DNA of 64,000 nucleotides from Flavobacterium agri (GCF_013401995.1 NZ_JACBJI010000008.1:115695-179694), one strand, 5' to 3'. Positions 32,632 through 40,907 are shown, counted from the stretch's first letter. Notes: generated by a model from the letters alone, not told the origin. Translations and numbers: made by a program.

Positions 32632-33345
32632 ATGAGAAAAATCATTGCCGCATTTTCCATTTTGCTTCTTAGCGGTTGCGCCGAATTACAGCAAGTCGCG
32701 AGCCAATTGCCGCAATCTACGAACGGTGTATTGACCAACGCCGATATTTCGGCCGGACTCAAGGAAGCGCTCAACAACGGAATCTCCAAAGAAGTCTCGA
32801 AACTCACCGCTACCGACGGTTTCTATAAAAACCAAGCCGTAAAAATCCTGTTGCCTGCAGAATTGCAGAAAGTCGAAAAAGCCATGCGTAACATCGGTCT
32901 CGGAAGTTTGGTGGACGACGGCATCAAAAGCTTGAATCGCGCAGCCGAAAACGCCGTCAAGGAATCGACCCCGATTTTCGTCGATGCCGTAAAACAAATG
33001 ACGTTCACCGACGCGAAAAACATCCTTTTGGGTGCAGACAATTCGGCCACGGCCTATCTGCAATCGAAAACCACGCAACCGTTGTACGCGAAGTTCAATC
33101 CGGTCGTGAAATCGTCTTTAGGGAAAGTGGGCGCCGACCAGATTTGGGCGAACATCATCAACAAATACAACGCGATTCCACTCGTGCAGAAGGTCAATCC
33201 CGACCTTAACGATTACGTGACCGACAAGGCGCTCGAAGGCGTTTACAAGATGATCGCGGTCGAAGAAAAAGACATCCGAAACAATCTCGCGGCGCGTACA
33301 TCTAATTTGTTGCAGCGCGTTTTTGCGTTGCAGGATCAGAAATAA
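32632..33345 (+). CDS. DUF4197 lipoprotein, second of a tandem pair
   Basis: The 237-residue protein has a lipoprotein signal, MRKIIAAFSILLLSGC (cysteine 16), unlike the Sec signal of its neighbour. The DUF4197 domain is nearly identical in layout to the upstream paralogue (GFYKNQAVKILLPAELQKV, STPIFVDAVKQMTFTDAKNI, ALEGVYKMIAVEEKDIRNNL). The change from soluble to lipid-anchored form after duplication suggests the two work in different compartments or layers of the envelope. No function is known. Confidence 0.85.
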   Translation: MRKIIAAFSILLLSGCAELQQVASQLPQSTNGVLTNADISAGLKEALNNGISKEVSKLTATDGFYKNQAVKILLPAELQKVEKAMRNIGLGSLVDDGIKSLNRAAENAVKESTPIFVDAVKQMTFTDAKNILLGADNSATAYLQSKTTQPLYAKFNPVVKSSLGKVGADQIWANIINKYNAIPLVQKVNPDLNDYVTDKALEGVYKMIAVEEKDIRNNLAARTSNLLQRVFALQDQK

Positions 33346-33516
33346 AAATCCGATTCGTTTCTTGTTTGTCATCCGTGCCGAAAACAAACGCTAACATTTT
33401 AAAAATCAGACAAAAGAAATAACATTGCCTTAACATCACCCGCCAAAATAATGTCGGATATTTGCGATGAGATTAATGGTTTTCTCACATTTGGTTAGGG
33501 TTAGTTATAATGAAAT

Positions 33517-33552
33517 GTGCCGGTTTGCGAGATGCTGATCGGCATTTTTTTA
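33517..33552 (+). terminator. Terminator-like hairpin upstream of apbE
   Basis: GTGCCG pairs with CGGCAT around a 17-base loop, followed by seven T residues. No gene ends nearby (33346-33516 is empty), so it may end an undescribed small RNA or act as an attenuator for a longer apbE transcript. Confidence 0.45.
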
Positions 33553-33556
33553 TGGC

Positions 33557-33564
33557 TACATTTG
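33557..33564 (+). promoter_or_regulatory. -7 promoter element of apbE
   Basis: TACATTTG matches TAnnTTTG exactly, 26 bases before the ATG, directly after the terminator-like hairpin. At 19-base spacing upstream the bases are CTG, one mismatch from TTG. Confidence 0.55.
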
Positions 33565-33590
33565 CTGCCCGAAATGCCTTTTAACTATCT

Positions 33591-34577
33591 ATGAAATACT
33601 TCTTTTTCGTCCTTACTTTACTTTTTTTGTCTATTTCGCACGCCCAAGTGTTGCGCCAACGCACGCTCAAGCTCATGGGCAGCCGTTTTGACATTACGAT
33701 CGTACACGAAAACGAAACCAAAGCCGAAGCCTATATCGACACGGCTGTTGCCGAAATCTCGCGCATCGAAAACGTGATTTCGGAATGGATGCCGAACACC
33801 GAAGTCTCCGAAGTCAACCGGAACGCCGGAATCAAACCCGTAAAAGTAAGTGCCGAACTGTTGAACTTGACCGAACGCGCGCTGTATTTCTCGAAAATTT
33901 CTGACGGCGCATTTGATATCAGTTTTGCCGCAGCCGACAAGATCTGGAAGTTCGACGGCAGTATGACCGAATTGCCATCGGCGGAAACAGTGGCCGAATC
34001 GGTCAAAAAAATCGGGTATAAAAACATTGTGATCGACAAGAAAAATTCGACAATTTTCCTGAAACTCATAGGAATGAAAATCGGTTTCGGGTCGATAGGG
34101 AAAGGTTACGCCGCCGATAAGACCAAAGAATTCCTTATGAAAAAAGGCGTTCCCGCGGGAATCATCAATGCTTCGGGCGACATGAACACCTGGGGCACAC
34201 AACCCGATGGCGAACAATGGACAGTCGGTATCACGAATCCGATGGACAAGAATCAGGTTTTCGCCGTCGTGCCTTTGAAACAAACCGCGGTCGTGACATC
34301 GGGCAATTACGAAAAATACGCGATGATAAACGGCAAGCGTTATGCGCACATCATCAATCCTAAAACGGGTTATCCGGCGACAGGTTTGTCTAGCGTGACG
34401 GTTTTTGGGCCGAACGCCGAGATGTGCAACGGATTTTCGACCGCGATTATGGTTCTCGGCAAAGACGTCGGGCTCCACCTCATCGAGCAATTCCCGAACC
34501 TGCAATGCATCGTCGTGACAGACGAAGGCGACATCTCTTCCTCAAAAAACATCGAACTCAAACTTTACAAGCCCTGA
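33591..34577 (+). CDS. apbE: FAD:protein FMN transferase (ApbE family)
   Basis: The 328-residue periplasmic flavin transferase has a signal peptide (LTLLFLSISHAQ). It links FMN from FAD to threonine of target proteins such as NqrB/NqrC and RnfG. Family marks are LMGSRFDITI, SEWMPNTEVSEVNRNAG, DGAFDIS, the segment FGSIGKGYAADK around residue 170, INASGDMNTWGTQ and the C-terminal HIINPKTGYPATGLSSVTVFG joined in parts, where metal and FAD are bound. Length fits. No flavoprotein substrate gene lies next to it. Confidence 0.93.
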   Translation: MKYFFFVLTLLFLSISHAQVLRQRTLKLMGSRFDITIVHENETKAEAYIDTAVAEISRIENVISEWMPNTEVSEVNRNAGIKPVKVSAELLNLTERALYFSKISDGAFDISFAAADKIWKFDGSMTELPSAETVAESVKKIGYKNIVIDKKNSTIFLKLIGMKIGFGSIGKGYAADKTKEFLMKKGVPAGIINASGDMNTWGTQPDGEQWTVGITNPMDKNQVFAVVPLKQTAVVTSGNYEKYAMINGKRYAHIINPKTGYPATGLSSVTVFGPNAEMCNGFSTAIMVLGKDVGLHLIEQFPNLQCIVVTDEGDISSSKNIELKLYKP

Positions 34578-34583
34578 TTGGCC

Positions 34584-35381
34584 CTAAAGCCTTTCCTGTA
34601 ACTGCTTGAAGTACGCGAAAGCTTTCACCAAACGGCTTCCGTACCACGAAAACATTTCCCCGTCGACGAAAATCGTTTTGGCGTGATGCGTGAATCGTCC
34701 CAATTCGAACGCGTCCTCATCTTTGAACGGATACGGTTCGGACGACAACAACACAATTTCGGGATCGCCCTGAATGCGCATTTTCTGGATGATGATTTCG
34801 GGATAACGCTCTCGTTCGGCATAAATGTTCACGAAATTGTTGAGCTGCAGCATTTCGTTGATGAACGTACCGCCACCGGCGACCATATGCGGGTTTTTCC
34901 AAATGAAATACGCGACGCGGAACGACGGCCGGTCTTTCATGAACGCTTTGAAATCGTACAAACCGAAATTGGTCTTGTCGATCCATTTTTGGGCTTCGGT
35001 ACGGCAATTGAAAAGGTGTCCGAAATCCTGGATCATCTTAAGGTTGTCGTCTATCGTAACGATATCGGTCACCCAGACTGCTGCGATTTCCCAGAGTGAT
35101 TCGACGATTTCTTGGGTATTCTCCTCTTTATTGGCGATGATGATGTCGGGTTTGAGTTCGGCGATCTTATCGACATTCACCTTTTTCGTGCCGCCTACGA
35201 TTTTTTTCGTAGCTTTAAAATGCAACGGATGGACGCAAAACTTGGTGATGCCCACGATTTTTTCCTCAAGGCCCAAATCGTAAAGCAATTCGGTCTGCGA
35301 AGGAACAAGCGAAACGATGCGTTTCGGCGATTGCGGAAAGCTATGCCGGTTTCCCAATTGGTCGCGTAATTGAATCTCCAT
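34584..35381 (-). CDS. BtuF-like helical-backbone metal/cobalamin receptor, no signal peptide
   Basis: The 265-residue protein shows the two-lobed periplasmic-binding fold of BtuF/FepB-type receptors: RIVSLVPSQTELLYDLGLEEKIVGIT joined, VDKIAELKPDIIIANKEEN and IVLLSSEPYPFKDEDA. The MVAGGGTFINEMLQLNNFVN stretch is typical of lobe 2. It starts directly with MEIQLRDQLGNRHSF and lacks any signal sequence or lipobox, so it may be cytoplasmic; many Flavobacteriaceae carry such a version. No permease or ATPase gene is adjacent. Ligand could be a corrinoid or chelated metal. Confidence 0.78.
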   Translation of the reverse strand: MEIQLRDQLGNRHSFPQSPKRIVSLVPSQTELLYDLGLEEKIVGITKFCVHPLHFKATKKIVGGTKKVNVDKIAELKPDIIIANKEENTQEIVESLWEIAAVWVTDIVTIDDNLKMIQDFGHLFNCRTEAQKWIDKTNFGLYDFKAFMKDRPSFRVAYFIWKNPHMVAGGGTFINEMLQLNNFVNIYAERERYPEIIIQKMRIQGDPEIVLLSSEPYPFKDEDAFELGRFTHHAKTIFVDGEMFSWYGSRLVKAFAYFKQLQERL

Positions 35382-35462
35382 AAAGAATAATATTGTCCTG
35401 AAATTCTATAACGCGAAGGTAGTCAAATCGGCTACTTTTAATCGACTCATTTTAGCGGATTC

Positions 35463-36560
35463 ATGAAAAAATTGCTACTGCTGTTCTTGGTTTTGCTCGC
35501 CTTCAAGGCCGAAAGCCAGGAACTCAAACCGGGTTTTGACCAATTCGAATACCTTCAACTTCTGAGGGCTTACGCACGATGGGGCGACAGCACCGTTTAC
35601 GACAAGATTCCCGAAAGCCGCATCTACAAAAAAATAGGACGTAAATACCGGTCTGAGGAAATCGGATTCCAGAACAGTTGGGAAATGTACGAGACGCCTA
35701 CGCAAACGGTCATCTCGATTCGCGGTTCGACAAAGGAGGCGATCAGTTGGATGGCGAATTTCTACGCGGCCATGATTCCCGCGGTAGGATCCATGAAACT
35801 CAACGACTCGCTTACCGTCGACTATCATTTCGCCGATCATCCCGAAGCCGCGGTACACGTAGGATGGGCGGTCGCGGCCTGTTACCTGATTCCCGACATT
35901 TTAGAAAAAGTCAAGGATCGCTATTCGAAAAAGCGCAACAATTTCATCATTTTCGGACACAGCCAGGGCGCGGGAATCGCCTATTTCGTGACCGCACAAT
36001 TGCGTTATTACCAACGCACGGGCGTGTTGCCCAAAGACATCAAGTTCAAGACGTATTGCAGCGCGGCTCCGAAACCCGGAAATTTATATTTCGCTTACGA
36101 TTATGAAGAGTCGACTCAATTCGGATGGTCGACATCGGTAGTCAATGCCGCAGATTGGGTACCCGAAGTGCCGTTTACCGTACAGACTTTGAAGGATTTC
36201 AACAAGACGAATCCGTTCAAGCTTGCGCCAAAAATGATCGAGGAAGCGCCTTTTCCGAACAATATCGTGATGAGTTACCTGCACAAACAGCTTACGAAAC
36301 ACAATCGCAAGGCACTCAAAAAATACAAGCTTTTCTTGGGAACGATTGCGTCGAAAATGGTCGCGTCGAAACTCCCGAAAGGGTTCGAAGCTCCAAAAAA
36401 ATTCTACGAATCGACAAATTACGTGCGCTGCGGAAATTTCATCATTCTCAAGCCCGACGACGAATACTACAAGAAATTTCCCGACAACGATTCTACTTTA
36501 TTCGTACACCACGGAATTTTGCCCTATACATATCTAACCGAAAGACTCAAATTGAATTAA
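35463..36560 (+). CDS. Exported class 3 (fungal-type) lipase family protein
   Basis: The 365-residue protein has a signal peptide (LLFLVLLAFKAESQ). The lipase_3 nucleophile elbow FIIFGHSQGAGIAY is at about residues 160-173, with GHSQG giving the serine. It is preceded by VISIRGSTKEAISWMANF, the usual oxyanion-strand RGS segment. DWVPEVPF and the late VHHGILPYTYL supply candidate Asp and His. The enzyme probably hydrolyses lipids or esters outside the cytoplasm. It ends with its stop codon overlapping the convergent pyrF stop by four bases. Confidence 0.84.
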   Translation: MKKLLLLFLVLLAFKAESQELKPGFDQFEYLQLLRAYARWGDSTVYDKIPESRIYKKIGRKYRSEEIGFQNSWEMYETPTQTVISIRGSTKEAISWMANFYAAMIPAVGSMKLNDSLTVDYHFADHPEAAVHVGWAVAACYLIPDILEKVKDRYSKKRNNFIIFGHSQGAGIAYFVTAQLRYYQRTGVLPKDIKFKTYCSAAPKPGNLYFAYDYEESTQFGWSTSVVNAADWVPEVPFTVQTLKDFNKTNPFKLAPKMIEEAPFPNNIVMSYLHKQLTKHNRKALKKYKLFLGTIASKMVASKLPKGFEAPKKFYESTNYVRCGNFIILKPDDEYYKKFPDNDSTLFVHHGILPYTYLTERLKLN

Positions 36561-37369
36561 CCGAGAAATTCGGCCATTTCATGCTGCATCCTGAGCGCTT
36601 CTTCCCTGCCCTTTTCGGCGAAATCCTCTCCCGACGAAGCGTAAATGATCGCTCTAGCGGAATTCACGAGCAAGCCAACGTTTTCGGTCATGCCGTATTT
36701 GCAGACTTCGGCGAGGCTTCCGCCTTGTGCGCCCACTCCGGGAACAAGAAGAAAACTGTCCGGGATGATTTGACGGATTTCGGCCAAATATTCGGCTTTT
36801 GTCGCACCGACGACATACATGAGATTTTGCGAATTTTTCCAGGTTTTTGAAGTTTCCAAAACTTGTTTGTACAACTCTTTCCCGTCAACGGTTTTGGTCT
36901 GGAAATCGAATGCTCCGGGATTCGAAGTCAACGCGAGCAAGATCGTGTGCTTGTTTTCGAAAGCCAGGAACGGCTCGACGGAATCCTTTCCCATATAAGG
37001 CGCGACCGTAATCGAGTCGAATTCGAGATCGTCGAAGAACGCTTTGGCATACATCGTAGACGTGTTGCCGATGTCACCGCGTTTGGCGTCTGCGATCGTG
37101 AATTGCTCGGGAAAATTCGCGTTGAGGTATTCGATCGTCTTGCGCAAAGACTGCATTCCTTTGATACCGTAAGCTTCGTAGAACGCGATGTTGGGTTTGT
37201 AAGCGACCGCCAAGTCCTGGGTTGCGTCTATAATGGCTTTGTTGAACTCGAAAATCGGGTCTTCGGCATTCAATAAGTGCTTCGGAAGTTTGTCGAGATC
37301 GGGATCGAGGCCGACGCACAGGAATGATTTCTTTTTGTTGATTTCGGAGAGTAGTTGTCGTGTTGTCAA
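36557..37369 (-). CDS. pyrF: Orotidine 5'-phosphate decarboxylase, type 2
   Basis: PyrF forms UMP from OMP in pyrimidine synthesis. The 270-residue protein shows FLCVGLDPDLDKLP, VAYKPNIAFYEAYG, the catalytic IADAKRGDIGNTS (Asp-Lys-Asp charge network) and LVPGVGAQGG. The start is a TTG codon at 37369 (M-TTRQLLSEINKKKSF). A longer frame starting with TTG at 37414 is impossible, since that TTG is the -33 box of the promoter and the transcript begins around 37378. It overlaps the convergent lipase gene by four bases. Confidence 0.93.
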   Translation of the reverse strand: MTTRQLLSEINKKKSFLCVGLDPDLDKLPKHLLNAEDPIFEFNKAIIDATQDLAVAYKPNIAFYEAYGIKGMQSLRKTIEYLNANFPEQFTIADAKRGDIGNTSTMYAKAFFDDLEFDSITVAPYMGKDSVEPFLAFENKHTILLALTSNPGAFDFQTKTVDGKELYKQVLETSKTWKNSQNLMYVVGATKAEYLAEIRQIIPDSFLLVPGVGAQGGSLAEVCKYGMTENVGLLVNSARAIIYASSGEDFAEKGREEALRMQHEMAEFLG

Positions 37370-37384
37370 AGTTGTGAGTTTGTG

Positions 37385-37414
37385 CAAAGATAGTTTACAA
37401 ATATCATTGCGCAA
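37385..37414 (-). promoter_or_regulatory. Complete -33/-7 promoter of pyrF
   Basis: On the minus strand TTG (37414-37412), 19 bases, TATCTTTG (37392-37385): exact consensus and spacing. The TTG start codon follows 15 bases later, so the leader is very short. Confidence 0.82.
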
Positions 37415-37547
37415 GGATTAATAATTTGGGATAATGAAGGCCGCGCTTTCGCGCCCACCCTAAGCAAAAATACCTTTTACAAAAATCCTCTCCTTACAGT
37501 TTTCCTATACTTTTTGTTAATCCTAACGTCGTAATCGATTTACGTCC

Positions 37548-37701
37548 GCGTGAGGGATACGTGGCTTTGTCTGAGCTCTTTTTGCTAAATAAAAAGCTGT
37601 TCTTACACTTGAAGGCGTGGCAAAAAAGCGAGTGCCACTAGCCCGACGGCGGCAAAACCGGACTTGACTTTTCCAGAAACTATCTTGCCGCCGGCACGCC
37701 C
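37548..37701. repeat. Dispersed palindromic repeat, copy A
   Basis: The gap 37415-37756 holds no gene. It contains GCGTGAGGGAT (37548), a GCAAAAAAGCGAGTGCC stretch, AGCCCGACGGCGGC (37640-37653) and GCCGCCGGCACGCCC (37687-37701), the last two able to pair through GGCGGC/GCCGCC. The same boxes in the same order occur at 61540-61670, and inverted at 63853-64000. Confidence 0.72.
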
Positions 37702-37702
37702 A

Positions 37703-37738
37703 AAAAAAAGAGCCAAAACTTCACAGCTTTGACTCTTG
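37703..37738 (-). terminator. Intrinsic terminator of prfA
   Basis: On the minus strand AAGAGTCAAA pairs with TTTGGCTCTT (one mismatch) around a 10-base loop, followed by eight T residues. It abuts the right end of repeat copy A. Confidence 0.75.
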
Positions 37739-37756
37739 CTTCTTGTTTCTTTTATC

Positions 37757-38833
37757 TTAAATCACCTCACTCGCTTCCTTCAATTTCTCTGTATTGTTCA
37801 CGAGTTGAAGCTCATCGATCACTTTCTGGATCGCTCCGTTCATCACGTTGTCGAGATCGTAAAGAGTCAATCCGATGCGGTGATCGGTCACGCGCCCTTG
37901 CGGATAATTGTACGTGCGGATCTTGGCCGAACGGTCTCCAGAAGAAACCTGTGACGAACGTTTCGCCGCGTCTTCTTCCTGCTTTTTGGCCAGTTCCATT
38001 TCGTAAAGGCGCGAACGCAATACGGCCAAAGCCTTGTCCTTGTTCTTATGTTGGGATTTCTCGTCCTGGCACTGTGCGACGAGACCTGTCGGGATGTGCG
38101 TCATACGAACCGCCGATTTGGTCGTGTTTACCGATTGCCCGCCCGGTCCCGATGAACAGAACAAATCGATACGCACGTCGTTCATGTCGATCTGCACGTC
38201 GAATTCCTCGGCTTCGGGCAATACCATCACGGTCGCTGCCGATGTGTGGATACGGCCTTGCGTCTCGGTTTGCGGAACGCGTTGCACGCGGTGTACGCCG
38301 GCTTCGAACTTCAAGGTTCCGTAAACATCTTCTCCGCTGACTTCAAAAATGATCTCTTTAAATCCGCCTGAAGTACCTTCGTTAAGGTCGACGACAGATG
38401 TTCTCCAGCCTTTGTTCTCGCAGTATTTGGTATACATGCGGTACAAATCTCCGGCGAAAATCGAGGCTTCGTCCCCACCGGTTCCGGCGCGGATCTCGAC
38501 CATGACGTTTTTCGCGTCTTCGGGATCTTTCGGGATCAGCATGAACTTGATGTCTTCTTCGAGTTGCGGAAGGCGTTCATTCGCTTCTTCAAGTTGCATT
38601 TTGGCCATTTCGGTCATCTCGGCGTCGCCGCCGTCAGCAATGATTTCTTTGGCTTCGGATATGTTGCCAAGCACGTTCATGTACTCTTCGCGCTTTTCGA
38701 CGAGAGCCTTGAGGTCCTTGTATTCTTTGTTCAATTGGACGTAACGCTTTTGGTCGGCGATGACATCGGGTTGGATGATCAAGTCCGAAATCTCGTCAAA
38801 GCGCTGTTTTACAAACTGTAAACGGTCTAACAT
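37757..38833 (-). CDS. prfA: Peptide chain release factor 1
   Basis: The 358-residue RF1 releases the finished chain at UAA and UAG codons. The catalytic GGQ lies in CSSGPGGQSVNTTKSAVRMTH (split here). The codon-reading region contains the PxT-type tripeptide of RF1 in the domain around residues 185-195 (VQRVPQTETQGRIHTS). The N-terminal helical domain (LKALVEKREEYMNVLG) and the C-terminal helix are complete. It is followed by a terminator and preceded by a -7 element. GGQ glutamine is normally methylated by PrmC, which is not in the window. Confidence 0.96.
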   Translation of the reverse strand: MLDRLQFVKQRFDEISDLIIQPDVIADQKRYVQLNKEYKDLKALVEKREEYMNVLGNISEAKEIIADGGDAEMTEMAKMQLEEANERLPQLEEDIKFMLIPKDPEDAKNVMVEIRAGTGGDEASIFAGDLYRMYTKYCENKGWRTSVVDLNEGTSGGFKEIIFEVSGEDVYGTLKFEAGVHRVQRVPQTETQGRIHTSAATVMVLPEAEEFDVQIDMNDVRIDLFCSSGPGGQSVNTTKSAVRMTHIPTGLVAQCQDEKSQHKNKDKALAVLRSRLYEMELAKKQEEDAAKRSSQVSSGDRSAKIRTYNYPQGRVTDHRIGLTLYDLDNVMNGAIQKVIDELQLVNNTEKLKEASEVI

Positions 38834-38861
38834 TGGGTTGCTGTATGCTGAAATTAGGGCG

Positions 38862-38869
38862 CAAATTTA
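38862..38869 (-). promoter_or_regulatory. -7 promoter element of prfA
   Basis: The minus strand reads TAAATTTG, an exact TAnnTTTG match 28 bases before the prfA ATG. No TTG at 19-base spacing. Confidence 0.5.
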
Positions 38870-38981
38870 GTGAAAAATGTTGATTGTTCGGCGGCTGGAA
38901 TTCTAGTTGTTTTGTTAATTGAAGATTTAGGAAAATGTGTGGAAAAACTGGAAACAGGTTTGGATGGAAATCGTTATTTTT

Positions 38982-39014
38982 AGACCTCAAAGGTTTTGAA
39001 AACCTTTGAGGTCT
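38982..39014. repeat. Perfect 33-bp palindrome
   Basis: AGACCTCAAAGGTTTT and its exact inverse meet at a single central G. It lies 28 bases before an SRPBCC gene. No T-run follows, so it is not a standard terminator. It could be a dispersed palindromic element, a protein-binding site or a hairpin in the 5' leader. Confidence 0.7.
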
Positions 39015-39042
39015 GTAGCAAAAAATTCCAAATTTCAACCTC

Positions 39043-39534
39043 ATGCAAAACTTCGACTGGACCAAATTCACGATCCGTATCGCTATAAAGGCAGACAAAC
39101 AAACGCTTTACGACGCATGGGCAAAGCCATCCGAAATCGAAAAGTGGTTTTTGAAAAGCTGTACCTATTCCGACAACGGGAACGCGATCGGCAAAAACGG
39201 ATCCGCTTCGGCAGCAAACGATTACGAATGGCGGTGGTGGCTGTATTCGGAAGTCGAGAACGGCAAAATCAAGCAAGCCGACGCAAGCGACCTTTTCAGT
39301 TTCTCGTTCGCCGGAGATTGTTTGGTCGAAGTCAAATTCAGCGAAAAATTCGACCACACCGTCGTTGAACTCACCCAAAGCAATATTCCCGAAGACGACG
39401 CCTCGAAAAAGAATTACCGGCTTGGCTGTCACGACGGCTGGAGTTTCTACCTCGTCAACCTCAAATCAGTTTACGAAGGCGGACTCGATTTGAGAGGAAA
39501 AGACGACCGTTTTCCACCTTACGTGAACGGCTGA
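39043..39534 (+). CDS. SRPBCC (AHSA1/START-like) protein
   Basis: The 163-residue protein follows the family opening FDWTKFTIRIAIKADKQTLYDAWAKPSEIEKWF joined, then a strand-rich middle with WRWWLYSEVENGKI and a C-terminal helix GCHDGWSFYLVNLKSVYEGG. It could bind a hydrophobic ligand; no specific partner is known. The stop codon overlaps the start of the next gene (TGATG), and the third gene also overlaps, so three small genes form a tight operon of detoxification-type proteins. Confidence 0.8.
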   Translation: MQNFDWTKFTIRIAIKADKQTLYDAWAKPSEIEKWFLKSCTYSDNGNAIGKNGSASAANDYEWRWWLYSEVENGKIKQADASDLFSFSFAGDCLVEVKFSEKFDHTVVELTQSNIPEDDASKKNYRLGCHDGWSFYLVNLKSVYEGGLDLRGKDDRFPPYVNG

Positions 39535-39968
39535 TGGAAATCCGATTCGCGATTCCCGACGACTTCGAAGCAGTTTATGCGTTCATCAACGAGCTTGAGG
39601 ATGAGATTATGGATGCACAAATCCAAAGGAAGATTTTTACCCAAAACCTTTCCAATCCCGATATTGTCTATTTGTTGGCCTTTTCAGGCGGAAAACCTAT
39701 CGGATTCCTGAGCCTTCACATCCAAAACCTTTTGCATCACGGCGCGCCGATTGGCGAAATCCAGGAAATGTACGTTTCGAAAGAAGCCCGAAGTCTTGGT
39801 GTGGGAAAGCTGTTGGTCGACGAAATCAAACGCATCGCGAAACAGCGCCAAATCCCGCAACTCGAAGTCACGTCGGGCTTTAAACGCGAAGACGCGCACC
39901 GTTTCTACGAACGCGAAGGTTTTGCGCATACCCATAAAAAATTCACCTGGAAAAATGACATTGAATAA
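39534..39968 (+). CDS. GNAT-family N-acetyltransferase
   Basis: The 144-residue enzyme has the GNAT fold: strand MEIRFAIPDDFEAVYAFI, then PIGFLSLHIQNLLHHGAPIGEIQEMYVSKEARSLGVGKLLVDEIKRIAKQR when joined. Motif A, the acetyl-CoA binding turn, is R-S-L-G-V-G-K at about residues 84-90. The end DAHRFYEREGFAHTHKKFTW is the typical final strand. The acceptor is unknown. Its last 14 bases overlap the next gene. Confidence 0.87.
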   Translation: MEIRFAIPDDFEAVYAFINELEDEIMDAQIQRKIFTQNLSNPDIVYLLAFSGGKPIGFLSLHIQNLLHHGAPIGEIQEMYVSKEARSLGVGKLLVDEIKRIAKQRQIPQLEVTSGFKREDAHRFYEREGFAHTHKKFTWKNDIE

Positions 39969-40341
39969 AGTACATCATATTGCGCTTATCTGTTCCGATT
40001 ACGGCATATCAAAGAAGTTTTATTGCGACATTTTGGGTTTGGAAGCCGTAAGGGAAACTTACCGCAAGGAACGCGATTCGTATAAATTGGATCTCGCCCT
40101 GAACGGAGTATACGTCCTCGAATTGTTCTCATTTCCGAATCCGCCGAAACGACCGAGTTATCCCGAAGCGGCCGGTTTGCGCCATCTCGCGTTCGAAACC
40201 GACAATCTCGATGAAACCGTTCGCGATCTTTCCTCGAAAAACATAGCTTCCGAACCAATAAGAATCGACGACTTCACCGGAAAACGCTTTACGTTCATTT
40301 CCGATCCCGACGGACTTCCGATCGAATTCTATGAAAAATGA
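39955..40341 (+). CDS. VOC-family (glyoxalase I-like) protein, YaeR type
   Basis: The 128-residue metal-binding protein has the VOC beta-alpha-beta-beta-beta module twice: KVHHIALICSDYGISKKFYCDILGLE with His7, and GLRHLAFETDNLDETVRDL with His at about 79, ending DFTGKRFTFISDPDGLPIEFYE with the last Glu. These H, H, E positions fit the metal site of glyoxalase-like enzymes. The start at 39955 follows the overlap with the GNAT gene. Substrate unknown. Confidence 0.85.
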   Translation: MTLNKVHHIALICSDYGISKKFYCDILGLEAVRETYRKERDSYKLDLALNGVYVLELFSFPNPPKRPSYPEAAGLRHLAFETDNLDETVRDLSSKNIASEPIRIDDFTGKRFTFISDPDGLPIEFYEK

Positions 40342-40407
40342 TATGGTTAATCTGTAAGATTCGGTACGGCCAAAACCGTAATTTTATTCGAAATAAATCT
40401 GAAGGAC

Positions 40408-40866
40408 ATGAAATCAACGAATCAAATCGTATCGCTTGCCGCCGCGTCACTTTTGGCCATCGGCGTGAGCAGTTGCAAATCGGACACCAAAGAAGCAGAG
40501 GACGAAGTGGTCGAAGCCACACAGGAACAAGCCGAAGCCACGGCCGAATATGAAAACGCCAAAGCTGCCGACACTTCCGATTATGCCGTACTCAAGGCCG
40601 GCACCAAAAAACTGATCGCCGACAACGAGAAGCGCATTGCCGAATTCCGCGTCAAAGCCAATTCTGAAACGGCCGAGAACAAAGCCAAACTCAACGCCAA
40701 AATCGACAAGCTCGAAGCCAGGAACAACGAGCTTAAATCGGATCTCGACAAATTCGGCGACAAGGTCGATGAAAAATGGGATGCGTTCAAGGCGCGCGTC
40801 GACAAAAGCGCGAACGACATCAAGACCGACATCGACAACTATAAAAAAGAGCACAATTACGATTGA
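40408..40866 (+). CDS. Coiled-coil lipoprotein
   Basis: The 152-residue protein has a lipoprotein signal (SLAAASLLAIGVSSC, cysteine 23) and a mature part that is almost entirely helical and charged: EAEDEVVEATQEQAEATAEY, then KAKLNAKIDKLEARNNELKS and DKWDAFKARVDKSANDIKTD-like segments. It is likely an elongated helical bundle in the periplasm, similar to small Flavobacterium stress lipoproteins. Function unknown. Confidence 0.7.
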   Translation: MKSTNQIVSLAAASLLAIGVSSCKSDTKEAEDEVVEATQEQAEATAEYENAKAADTSDYAVLKAGTKKLIADNEKRIAEFRVKANSETAENKAKLNAKIDKLEARNNELKSDLDKFGDKVDEKWDAFKARVDKSANDIKTDIDNYKKEHNYD

Positions 40867-40907
40867 TGCCTTTTTGGATTCTGTAAAAAAGCACGACCTT
40901 TCCGGAT

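Noticed and set aside
33618..34505. A 295-codon minus-strand open frame
   Set aside because: Shadow of apbE; His/Phe/Arg-rich composition typical of antisense frames in this genome.
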